From Candidatus Omnitrophota bacterium (lineage in GTDB: Bacteria > Omnitrophota > Gorgyraeia > Duberdicusellales > 4484-171): a stretch of DNA of 13,079 nucleotides. The DNA lies in contig JAFGHG010000062.1 in the NCBI GenBank assembly GCA_016939345.1, forward strand, positions 1 to 13,079, written 5' to 3'. Positions 7,277 through 13,050 of the stretch are shown in pieces. The position numbers were made by a program, and so were the translations under genes. The notes under the pieces were generated by a model. It did no database searches. It worked only from the letters and a program-made list of their open reading frames with translations, and was not told where the DNA came from. Every line of letters starts with the position of its first letter. Positions within the stretch are counted from its first letter, which is position 1.

Positions 7277-7494
7277 TTAAGGCTATCGTCAATGCTGCCA
7301 TCAGGAAGCATCCAGTCGGGATGATAACGGCCGTTTTCCTGCATCTGATAACGCAGGCAATCCTTACCAGCTCTCCAGCAATAAGATTCAATCCATTTTT
7401 TATCCAGATTGCCTTTTTCAAAATATCTCTTCATTGGACAAAACTGGTACCATTTACATTCCGAAATATTTTGCCCCGGGTCACTTGCCTCCAT
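7267..7494 (-). CDS. Small four-Cys protein, unknown function
   Basis: A 75-residue soluble protein with four cysteines at 13, 19, 39 and 46 (C-x5-C ... C-x6-C). The first pair lies in 'ECKWYQFCPMKRYFEKG' and the second in 'YCWRAGKDCLRYQM'. A conserved-looking tail 'HPDWMLPDGSID' follows. The cysteine spacing suggests a bound metal or Fe-S cluster, or structural disulfides; this is inference. I recognise the overall look (C...CPMKR...YC...C.RYQM...HPDWMLPDG) as that of a small conserved family, but cannot assign a function. The start ATG directly follows the TAA stop of the membrane-protein gene (no spacer), so the two are translationally coupled and probably work together. It is the last gene of its unit; the terminator hairpin covers its stop codon. 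Confidence 0.8.
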   Translation of the reverse strand: MEASDPGQNISECKWYQFCPMKRYFEKGNLDKKWIESYCWRAGKDCLRYQMQENGRYHPDWMLPDGSIDDSLKGF

Positions 7495-8136
7495 TTACTT
7501 AATACCTTTTTTCGGCTTCCTGTTCACAAAAAAAAGCGGAAAGGCAATATCGCTTATGCAGCAAGGAAGCCAGACAGCTAGAAATAAAAAAACAATAATT
7601 ATTATGCCTGTTACCCAATTTAAAGGCTTACCCATGGCCATAATAATATGGAACAACGACGCCCATGTGCTTAACAAAACATGCCCTGCATGAGGAAATT
7701 TTGTAGCAGGTCTAAAATAAGCTAAAGCCACGCCTAAGAAAGCCAAAGGATTTACCAGCCACCATTTTTCAATAAAACCAAGATGAACGCCGCGGTTAGG
7801 CATATCCAACATCACCTCTCCTATATAAGGGATAACCGAATCGCTCAGAGTCGCGATACCCACAGAACCGGCATAACCGATAATAAGTAATTTCCATAAA
7901 TTACATCTTCCTTTTATGCAATTTTCTGTTACGCGGCGGCACTCGTGAAGCTCATACATTGAGGCTGTGACTAAAGCGCTTAATACAACATGGATCGGAT
8001 GTAAAATATAAAAAATATTGTAAGAGGCGTTGCGCGGTAACTTTTGAAAAAAAATCATGATAACCAATCCGGTGATCGCCCCGAAAAGAGTAAACGGAGC
8101 GTGTATTTTCAACTCCTTAAATATTTTCTTAAACAT
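7495..8136 (-). CDS. His/Cys-rich multi-spanning membrane protein, unknown family
   Basis: A 213-residue integral membrane protein with about five or six hydrophobic helices (near 15-31, 42-61, 82-100, 127-141, 150-168, 175-190). Candidate ligand residues cluster at or near membrane edges: H46 and H49 (LHPIHVV), H64-x-C66, C73 and C78 in a loop, H118, H149 and H152 (FPHAGHV), H163 in a helix, and C192-C193 followed by D196 (WLPCCISD). A 'GYAGSVGIATLSDSVIPYIGE' segment has buried polar residues. This pattern suggests binding of metal or heme, or metal transport, but I do not recognise the family. It starts two bases after the MBL-fold gene and is fused by stop/start contact to the four-Cys gene. 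Its place in a Fe-S and NifX-type cluster supports a metal-related role. Confidence 0.85.
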   Translation of the reverse strand: MFKKIFKELKIHAPFTLFGAITGLVIMIFFQKLPRNASYNIFYILHPIHVVLSALVTASMYELHECRRVTENCIKGRCNLWKLLIIGYAGSVGIATLSDSVIPYIGEVMLDMPNRGVHLGFIEKWWLVNPLAFLGVALAYFRPATKFPHAGHVLLSTWASLFHIIMAMGKPLNWVTGIIIIVFLFLAVWLPCCISDIAFPLFFVNRKPKKGIK

Positions 8137-8138
8137 TC

Positions 8139-8852
8139 TTAAACCCCAAACATTTGACCGGCTTTTACTGAAATATAATTATCACCGTAATTTTGTTTAA
8201 AAACCATCTGGGCCTCATACCCCGTACAATGGGTAGGCCCAACATTCTTAACTCCCATATCGATGAGTTTTTCTACGATAAGTCTTATTTCTCGCTTATC
8301 TTTATCCATCAGATGAAATCCGCCAAAAGCTAATTTTATTACCTCTCCGGAAAATTCTTCTTTGACCCTTTCAATTATCCGTAAAATCCCCGGATGAGAA
8401 CATCCGGTTATCAGCGTAAGTCCGGAATCTGTTTTAACCACTAAAGCCTGCTCAGGCATATAAGAACCTTTATACCAGCCGGCGATCTCTCCGGTAACAT
8501 ATATATTTTCCGCCACCTGTACGAACTCATTTGCTTCTTTAAGGATTCCCCCGGCTTTGACCACCTTATTTTTAAATTCCCGGCTGAATCCGGGACAGGA
8601 ATAAACCGGCAGGCTCTTTCTTTTCTTCAATAAATCCCATAGGCCGCCGGTATGATCCCAATGGTCATGTGATATTACAATCGCTTCAACTGCTGATATA
8701 TCAATACCCATAAGCCCCGCGTTATTGAATAGATATTGGGCTTTTTCACCGGTATCGAACAAAATGCTCCCATCTACCAAACAGGAAAACCCCCAGCCGC
8801 TGCAAAAACTATTGTTTATAACATCATTATTAAAAACTACTTTAATTTCCAT
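8139..8852 (-). CDS. MBL-fold metallohydrolase, COG1237 type
   Basis: A 237-residue metallo-beta-lactamase-fold protein. The dinuclear metal motif HDHWDH occupies 62-67, followed by TGG. Further expected ligands are H153 in GCSHPG (150-155), H180 in GGFH and H208 in THCTG. The combination 'SHDHWDHTGG', 'GCSHPGI', 'GGFHL' and 'HCTG' is that of COG1237. This group includes the Methanocaldococcus enzyme MJ0301, assigned to the phosphoribosyl-aminobenzene step of methanopterin synthesis. Many members in anaerobes sit beside MinD-ferredoxin ATPases and have no proven substrate, so a pterin role here is not established. The start ATG 8852 has a weak ribosome site; an AT-rich palindrome lies just upstream. 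Confidence 0.9.
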   Translation of the reverse strand: MEIKVVFNNDVINNSFCSGWGFSCLVDGSILFDTGEKAQYLFNNAGLMGIDISAVEAIVISHDHWDHTGGLWDLLKKRKSLPVYSCPGFSREFKNKVVKAGGILKEANEFVQVAENIYVTGEIAGWYKGSYMPEQALVVKTDSGLTLITGCSHPGILRIIERVKEEFSGEVIKLAFGGFHLMDKDKREIRLIVEKLIDMGVKNVGPTHCTGYEAQMVFKQNYGDNYISVKAGQMFGV

Positions 8853-8866
8853 ATTTAGCGGGATAT

Positions 8867-8884
8867 TTTATTATTGGTAATAAA
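8867..8884. repeat. AT-only palindrome upstream of the MBL gene
   Basis: TTTATTA and TAATAAA form a perfect 7-bp inverted repeat around TTGG, inside the 39-base gap before the MBL-fold gene (centre about 23 bases upstream of its start). It has too little GC to be a good terminator. It could be an operator half-site pair or a weak mRNA hairpin. Chance is also plausible in AT-rich DNA. Confidence 0.3.
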
Positions 8885-8891
8885 TCTATTT

Positions 8892-9044
8892 TTATTCAAA
8901 AATTGTGGTGATTATGCTGCCTACTCCCAAAAATACAAAAACTCCTATAATACCCCCTGCCCAAACCGGCAGAGACCCAAAAAACAAAGATATCAGGCAT
9001 AAAACAATTATGTTCATTAAGATCATTAGCAAAAAAACACCCAT
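8892..9044 (-). CDS. Small two-helix membrane protein, hypothetical
   Basis: A possible 50-residue protein, almost entirely hydrophobic, with two predicted transmembrane helices (about 3-22 and 26-46) separated by 'GSLPVWAG'. ATG at 9044 is preferred: it lies four bases after the DUF89 stop, within the reach of a purine-rich AAGGGAAAAAAA stretch. A start at 9086 would overlap the DUF89 gene by 38 bases and add a charged leader. I do not recognise a family. The very tight spacing and the lack of any other gene in the interval favour it being real, but its size and simple composition leave doubt. Confidence 0.55.
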   Translation of the reverse strand: MGVFLLMILMNIIVLCLISLFFGSLPVWAGGIIGVFVFLGVGSIITTIFE

Positions 9045-9048
9045 AAAA

Positions 9049-9936
9049 CTATTTTTTTCCCTTATATAATAATACAATATTGCCAATCTGACAATTCACT
9101 TCCCGGGCAACAACCGGGCATTTAGCCATAAACATAAAAAATATCGGGCGTTTAGCCGATGACAAGGCCTCGAAATTACCCTGCCCCTTGCTGATAACCA
9201 TGTCTGCTCTGGAATATACCTTTAAAAAATCTTTTGAACATAGCTCTAGCACTGTTCCGGGAGCGTCGACTCCGCTGGACATAACTTTCGCTGACCTGTC
9301 AATACCGCAGAATAAGGCGTCCTCAACGAGAGCGTCATTTATTGCCGGTTTTTCCTTTACCGCATAAATTATTTCTTTTTTATTATCTATTTTTTTTATC
9401 TCTTCAATAAGAATACGGTCGAAAACTGTCTCGCCGGCGTTATCGGCTAAATAAAGAATTGTTTTGGCTCGTTTTAAAGCACTTTTGAAATGGCCGTAAT
9501 TAAAAATAATCTTGTTTTCTTTTTGTATGGCTTTATTCTCCTGATTGATAATTTTCTTCAATTCACCGCCGACATCTAGAGAATGCTTTGCGCCGTAATC
9601 AATAATGTTGCCGGCGATAGCAAGCTTAGTCGCCATCAACAGCCTGTCCCGGGCATGGCTGACTTGAGCCTTAAGTTTGTCCAATATTTCTAATGCCATT
9701 CTATTGCTTTGCATCTTTACCTTTTTATAGGGATCATGTTGTTTAGTAAATTTAAACATTTGTTTATGTATAATCCTTGCCATTTCCGGCGGCGATGATT
9801 CTAAAGATATTTTTGGAATTATTCCTGCTAATTGGTCAAGTATTTTTTTCTGTGTCTTTTTAGTTGCCTTGCTCATCCTGGCTGAATAAAGGGCCTGCTT
9901 GAAAAAACACGGTATGCAATCCAAGTAAGTCTTCAT
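9049..9936 (-). CDS. DUF89 / ARMT1-like metal-dependent phosphatase (COG1578 type)
   Basis: A 295-residue DUF89 protein of the compact prokaryotic type. The N-terminus has the family's 'DCIPCFFKQAL' (C7, C10). Catalytic-region motifs are AGN (108-110), DNAGE (165-169), KPAIND (196-201) and SKGQGNFE (249-256). The C-terminus has 'MAKCPVVAREV' with C273 and a further Cys at 282. DUF89 proteins are cobalt- or nickel-dependent phosphatases proposed to remove damaged or excess phosphometabolites ('damage-control'). The Asp/Asn of DNAGE bind the metal. The substrate cannot be read from sequence. Its place between Fe-S ATPases and the MBL-fold enzyme suggests it services a metabolite or cofactor precursor of that pathway. 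It starts 48 bases after the MinD-like gene, with only a weak ribosome site. Confidence 0.9.
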   Translation of the reverse strand: MKTYLDCIPCFFKQALYSARMSKATKKTQKKILDQLAGIIPKISLESSPPEMARIIHKQMFKFTKQHDPYKKVKMQSNRMALEILDKLKAQVSHARDRLLMATKLAIAGNIIDYGAKHSLDVGGELKKIINQENKAIQKENKIIFNYGHFKSALKRAKTILYLADNAGETVFDRILIEEIKKIDNKKEIIYAVKEKPAINDALVEDALFCGIDRSAKVMSSGVDAPGTVLELCSKDFLKVYSRADMVISKGQGNFEALSSAKRPIFFMFMAKCPVVAREVNCQIGNIVLLYKGKK

Positions 9937-9984
9937 AGCGTTTTTACTCTTATTCTTAAATTAGCTTGATCCAAAAACTTCTAA

Positions 9985-10905
9985 TTAATCTTTTCTGCCG
10001 CAAACCTCGTTTTGCAGCCTCATCCAAATTTCTTTTATTTTTTTGGTAGTTTCGCCTGCTGAATATTCTATTACTGTTTTGCCCCTTACCATTGCCTCAA
10101 CTACGGTTTTATCAAAAATTATTTTCCCGATAAAAGGAACTTTATCTTTATGGCAATATTCTTCGATCTTTTGAGTCATATTGATATTCAAATCATACTT
10201 GTTTACTACTAATAGAACCGGTATTTTAAAATGCCTGGTCATATCGATTACTCTCTTGGCATCATGCAATCCAGATAATGTAGGTTCGGTCACGACCAGC
10301 GCACAATCTGCGCCAGACAACGAAGCTATTACCGGACAGCCTATTCCGGGAGAACCGTCTATGATCACCCAGTCAGCATTTACTTCTTCTGCCTTTTCTT
10401 TTGCTTTTTTTCTTACTAAAGAAACCAGCTTTCCTGAGTTTTCTTCGGCAATTCCCAGCTTTGCATGAATCATCGGTCCAAATCTGGTCTGAGAACTAAA
10501 CCAAACTCCTGAAACATTTTCTTTCATCTCTATTGCCTGTTGCGGACAAGCAAAACTACAAAAAGCGCATCCTTCACAGGAAACCGGATCTATGATAAAT
10601 CTTTCTTTGCCTGTTACCGTATTTGCATTGACCGAAACTGCCTGAAAACGGCACACCTCTTTGCATTTACCGCATTGAATGCATTTCTCCTGATTTATTA
10701 GCGCTGTTTTTCCACTGCTAAACTGGTGGCTTTCTTTTATTTTGGGTTTAAGCAATAAATGCAAATCAGCGGCATCAACATCACAATCAGCCATAACCTT
10801 ATTTTCAGCTAAAGCAGCAAAACTGGCGGTAATTACAGTCTTGCCTGTACCGCCTTTTCCGCTGATAACCACTATCTGTCTTATTTTTTTATCTGAATCT
10901 TCCAC
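9985..10905 (-). CDS. MinD/Mrp-type ATPase with inserted ferredoxin domain (copy 2)
   Basis: A 306-residue SIMIBI-class P-loop ATPase. The deviant Walker A is SGKGGTGKT (15-23), with the 'signature' lysine K17. A two-[4Fe-4S] ferredoxin domain is inserted: C75-x2-C78-x2-C81-x3-C85 and C110-x2-C113-x2-C116-x3-C120. The ATPase resumes with IIDGSPGIGCP (181-191; extra Cys 190) and VVNKYD (233-238), the latter the likely base-recognition strand. This is the family described as P-loop ATPases with an inserted ferredoxin domain, like those in Desulfovibrio orp loci. Such ATPases probably dimerise and carry or transfer Fe-S clusters. Translation begins at GTG 10905 (AGGA eight bases upstream), overlapping the paralogous upstream gene by 17 bases. 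The two copies are likely to form a heterodimer. Confidence 0.93.
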   Translation of the reverse strand: MEDSDKKIRQIVVISGKGGTGKTVITASFAALAENKVMADCDVDAADLHLLLKPKIKESHQFSSGKTALINQEKCIQCGKCKEVCRFQAVSVNANTVTGKERFIIDPVSCEGCAFCSFACPQQAIEMKENVSGVWFSSQTRFGPMIHAKLGIAEENSGKLVSLVRKKAKEKAEEVNADWVIIDGSPGIGCPVIASLSGADCALVVTEPTLSGLHDAKRVIDMTRHFKIPVLLVVNKYDLNINMTQKIEEYCHKDKVPFIGKIIFDKTVVEAMVRGKTVIEYSAGETTKKIKEIWMRLQNEVCGRKD

Positions 10906-11755
10906 TCTCTATCCTATTGAACATTTCTTGAAAATCTTTTCTGTATTCAGGTAGCGCCTCAACCATTGGTATCCCCTGAGAATAACTAGAGGCTATCTCT
11001 TTTTTAAAGGGTATTCGCATTAATATTGGGATGTTCTCCTTACTGCAATACTCTTCGGTCTTATTATCCCCTAAATCAGAACGGTTTACTGCTACGCCAA
11101 AAGGTATTTTTAATTTTCTCAATGTTTCTACGGCTAAAATTAAATCATTAAGACCAAAAGGAGTGGGTTCGGTGACTAAAAGACAAAAATTACTTCCTTT
11201 TATCGATTCAATTACCGGGCAGGATGTGCCGGGTGGAGCATCAATTATATTAATACGCGCAGGATTGATATATTTTTTAACTGCCCTGATTAACGGCGGA
11301 CTCATTGCCTGGCCAATGTTAAGTTTGCCGTGAATAAATTCTAAATCATCTTTACTGCCGGTTTCTACAAATCCTATTTCTTTATCAACTTCATTTATTG
11401 CTTTTTGCGGACAGAAATAAGCACAGGAACCGCAGCCATGGCAGAGATCGGCAAAAACTAACACATCGCTTCCTCTCCCAGAGGCTGATCGGCCTTTTGC
11501 AGATAATACTGCAATAGCATTATAAGCGCAGACTTCTTTGCACCGGCCGCATCCATTACATTTTTCTTTATCTACCTGCGGCACGGGAATAAAAACAGGC
11601 CTTTTTTCTTTAATCCTGGGCTTTATAAAAATATGCGCATTCGGCTCCTCCACATCACAATCTAGCAATTGAACATTAGAAATTGACAAAGCTAGATTTG
11701 TCGCAACAGTGGTCTTGCCCGTTCCGCCTTTTCCGCTGGCAATTGAAATAATCAT
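10889..11755 (-). CDS. MinD/Mrp-type ATPase with inserted ferredoxin domain (copy 1)
   Basis: A 288-residue paralogue of the next gene. Deviant Walker A SGKGGTGKTT (7-16) begins almost at the N-terminus. LLDCDVEEPN (30-39) is the switch I region. The inserted ferredoxin carries C66-x2-C69-x2-C72-x3-C76 and C105-x2-C108-x2-C111-x3-C115. Then IIDAPPGTSCP (170-180), with C179, is Walker B/switch II, and AVNRSD (222-227) the base-specificity strand. All eight cluster ligands are present, so two [4Fe-4S] clusters are expected. A serine/glycine-rich loop (about 85-97) between the two Cys sets is longer than in the other copy. It starts 29 bases after the Gly-rich gene. Role by family: ATP-driven Fe-S or metal-cofactor handling; partner proteins are probably the NifX-like products upstream. 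Confidence 0.93.
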   Translation of the reverse strand: MIISIASGKGGTGKTTVATNLALSISNVQLLDCDVEEPNAHIFIKPRIKEKRPVFIPVPQVDKEKCNGCGRCKEVCAYNAIAVLSAKGRSASGRGSDVLVFADLCHGCGSCAYFCPQKAINEVDKEIGFVETGSKDDLEFIHGKLNIGQAMSPPLIRAVKKYINPARINIIDAPPGTSCPVIESIKGSNFCLLVTEPTPFGLNDLILAVETLRKLKIPFGVAVNRSDLGDNKTEEYCSKENIPILMRIPFKKEIASSYSQGIPMVEALPEYRKDFQEMFNRIESGRFR

Positions 11756-11784
11756 TTGTAATTTTTTGTAAGCGGGCTTAAAAG

Positions 11785-12015
11785 CTATCTTCTAGTCATC
11801 TTAGCGCCGCATTTAGGGCAGTTTACTGAAGTGCAGGGTGTTCCCGGCTGATGAACCACACTGGCTCCGCATGCCGAACAAACACAATAGCCGCCCGGCC
11901 CTCTGCCAGGAAAACCTCCGCCAAAACCGCTGAAGCCTTTACCCTGGCCCCTGCCAGAGCCTCTACCTGTTCCTGGGCCTCCTCCAAAAGGACCTTTTCC
12001 ATCTCCTCCTGGCAT
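11785..12015 (-). CDS. Gly-rich plus Cys-rich small protein (DUF5320-like N-terminus)
   Basis: A 76-residue protein. Residues 1-42 are a glycine-rich, disordered leader beginning 'MPGGDGKGP', which resembles the start of DUF5320 proteins found near NifX-like genes in anaerobes. Residues 43-76 form a compact Cys/His module: C44-x-C46-x2-C49, H55, C61, C66-x2-C69, ending in basic residues. It is probably a zinc ribbon or a metal-cluster site. ATG 12015 is chosen because GGGAGGTGAT lies directly upstream at proper spacing; a GTG three codons earlier overlaps that ribosome site and is rejected. The module is closely similar to that of the 55-residue protein encoded just upstream. The role is unknown; scaffold or metal donor for the ATPases is a guess. 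Confidence 0.85.
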   Translation of the reverse strand: MPGGDGKGPFGGGPGTGRGSGRGQGKGFSGFGGGFPGRGPGGYCVCSACGASVVHQPGTPCTSVNCPKCGAKMTRR

Positions 12016-12057
12016 ATTAATCACCTCCCAACAATGACTGTTTCAAATCTATGGCTT

Positions 12058-12225
12058 TTATTCTCTTCTCATCTTTGTCCCGCACTTAGGACAGTTTACT
12101 TCGTAACAAGGAACGCCTCTCTCATGAGAAATTATCGTTGCGCAATTGGGACAAACACAATTTCCGCCCGGACCCGCTCCTGGACGATTTCCTCCCATAT
12201 TTCCTTGCCCTTGGCCATTTGACAT
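12058..12225 (-). CDS. 55-residue Cys-rich protein, paralogue of the Gly-rich gene
   Basis: A short gene that is easily missed. ATG 12225 lies behind an AGGGGGG ribosome site and the frame ends with TAA at 12060-12058. Residues 1-21 are Gly/Asn/Gln-rich. Residues 23-55 carry C23-x-C25-x2-C28, H34, C40, C45-x2-C48, spaced exactly as in the neighbouring 76-residue protein. Both share an H-x2-G-x-P-C-x4-N-C-P-K-C-G-x-K-M core. A tandem duplication with shortening of the Gly-rich leader is the simplest explanation. A metal-binding (zinc or Fe-S) role is inferred from the cysteine pattern. It lies between the NifX-like pair and the Gly-rich gene in the same operon. Confidence 0.85.
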   Translation of the reverse strand: MSNGQGQGNMGGNRPGAGPGGNCVCPNCATIISHERGVPCYEVNCPKCGTKMRRE

Positions 12226-12244
12226 ATGAATCCCCCCTAATAAA

Positions 12245-12613
12245 TTACTTTCCCATACCGAAATGCGAACCTACACTCGGTCCATCAGTCGACTTGAACT
12301 CACCCTTTTTATATTTTTCAATTACTTCACTTATCTTGCCCGTCACACCAGTAATAACCAAAATGCCTGCTGCCTTTAGAGTTTGATAAGCATTGGGGCC
12401 GACATTACCTGTAAGCACGGCTTTTACTTCTTTTTCAGAAATGAACTGACCTGATTGAATACCCGCTCCGCCGCTACTATTAATACTTGAATTATCTAAT
12501 GCCTGGAAATCTCCTGATTCAGTATCCGCGATAATAAAATACTGACAGCGGCCGAAACGAGGATCAACGTCCGAATCTAAACTGCTGCCTTGAGAAGTGA
12601 TACATATTTTCAT
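12245..12613 (-). CDS. NifX/NifB-type cofactor-binding protein (MTH1175/orange-protein fold)
   Basis: A 122-residue dinitrogenase iron-molybdenum cofactor-binding family protein. It opens with MKICITSQG, then 'LDSDVDPRFGRC' (12-23), GGAGI (48-52), 'AVLTGNVGPNA' (65-75), and ends with 'VGSHFGMGK' (114-122). These are hallmarks of the family that includes NifX, MTH1175 and the Desulfovibrio orange protein, which bind metal clusters non-covalently. There are no nif structural genes here, so nitrogenase is not implied; carrying a Mo- or Fe-containing cluster is the likely task. ATG 12613 is preferred over 12640: GGGGGTAAT sits just upstream, and MKI(C/A)IT is the family start. It follows the other NifX-like gene by 14 bases. 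Confidence 0.93.
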   Translation of the reverse strand: MKICITSQGSSLDSDVDPRFGRCQYFIIADTESGDFQALDNSSINSSGGAGIQSGQFISEKEVKAVLTGNVGPNAYQTLKAAGILVITGVTGKISEVIEKYKKGEFKSTDGPSVGSHFGMGK

Positions 12614-12627
12614 ATCATTACCCCCTA

Positions 12628-13026
12628 TTAATGCTCGCAATTATCTTCATCGGGATGCTCACAGGCGGTTTTTTCCACGCCGTAACCTTTACCTGCCCCC
12701 GGTTTGCAAAGACTTTCACCGCCCTGAAGAGTGCCTGCCATAACTTGCTTAACTACCTCGTCTATTTTGCCGCTGATTCCCATTATTGTTTCTATGCCGC
12801 TTTCTTCGAATAACATCTGCGCCCTCTGCCCCATACCTCCGGCGATAATAACTTTCACCCCTTTTTCTTTTAAAAACCGCGGCAAAAAACCGGGGTGGTG
12901 TCCGGGATTGTCAATCGTAGATTTGCTGATTAGTTTATTACCCTCTAATTCCAAAATCGTAAATGATGGACAGCGGCCAAAATGAGCTGATACAAAATGA
13001 CCGTCCGTTGAAATCGCTATTTTCAA
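12628..13026 (-). CDS. NifX/NifB-type protein with Cys/His-rich tail
   Basis: A 132-residue protein of the same family as the next gene but a distinct subtype: MKIAISTDG start, 'VSAHFGRCPSF' (12-22; C19), 'NPGHHPGFLPRFL' (40-52; H43, H44) and 'VIIAGGMGQRAQ' (59-70). After the fold ends near residue 100, an extra tail carries C107, C122, H124, C130 and H132 ('CEHPDEDNCEH'). This is a likely metal-capture or transfer site absent from the second copy. The start is TTG 13026, behind a strong GGGAGG site. It appears to be the first gene of the cluster within this window; earlier genes may lie outside. Role by family: non-covalent metal-sulfur cluster carrier, partner of the MinD-ferredoxin ATPases. 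Confidence 0.93.
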   Translation of the reverse strand: MKIAISTDGHFVSAHFGRCPSFTILELEGNKLISKSTIDNPGHHPGFLPRFLKEKGVKVIIAGGMGQRAQMLFEESGIETIMGISGKIDEVVKQVMAGTLQGGESLCKPGAGKGYGVEKTACEHPDEDNCEH

Positions 13027-13050
13027 AATTAACCTCCCTTTGAAAGATAT

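Noticed and set aside
12245..12640. NifX-like gene starting at 12640
   Set aside because: The added nine residues overlap the preceding gene and cover the ribosome site; the family begins at the MKI motif encoded from 12613.
12245..13026. Evidence for a nitrogenase (nif) cluster
   Set aside because: NifX-like folds occur widely in anaerobes without nitrogenase; no nifHDK, nifE/N or nifB radical-SAM gene is present.
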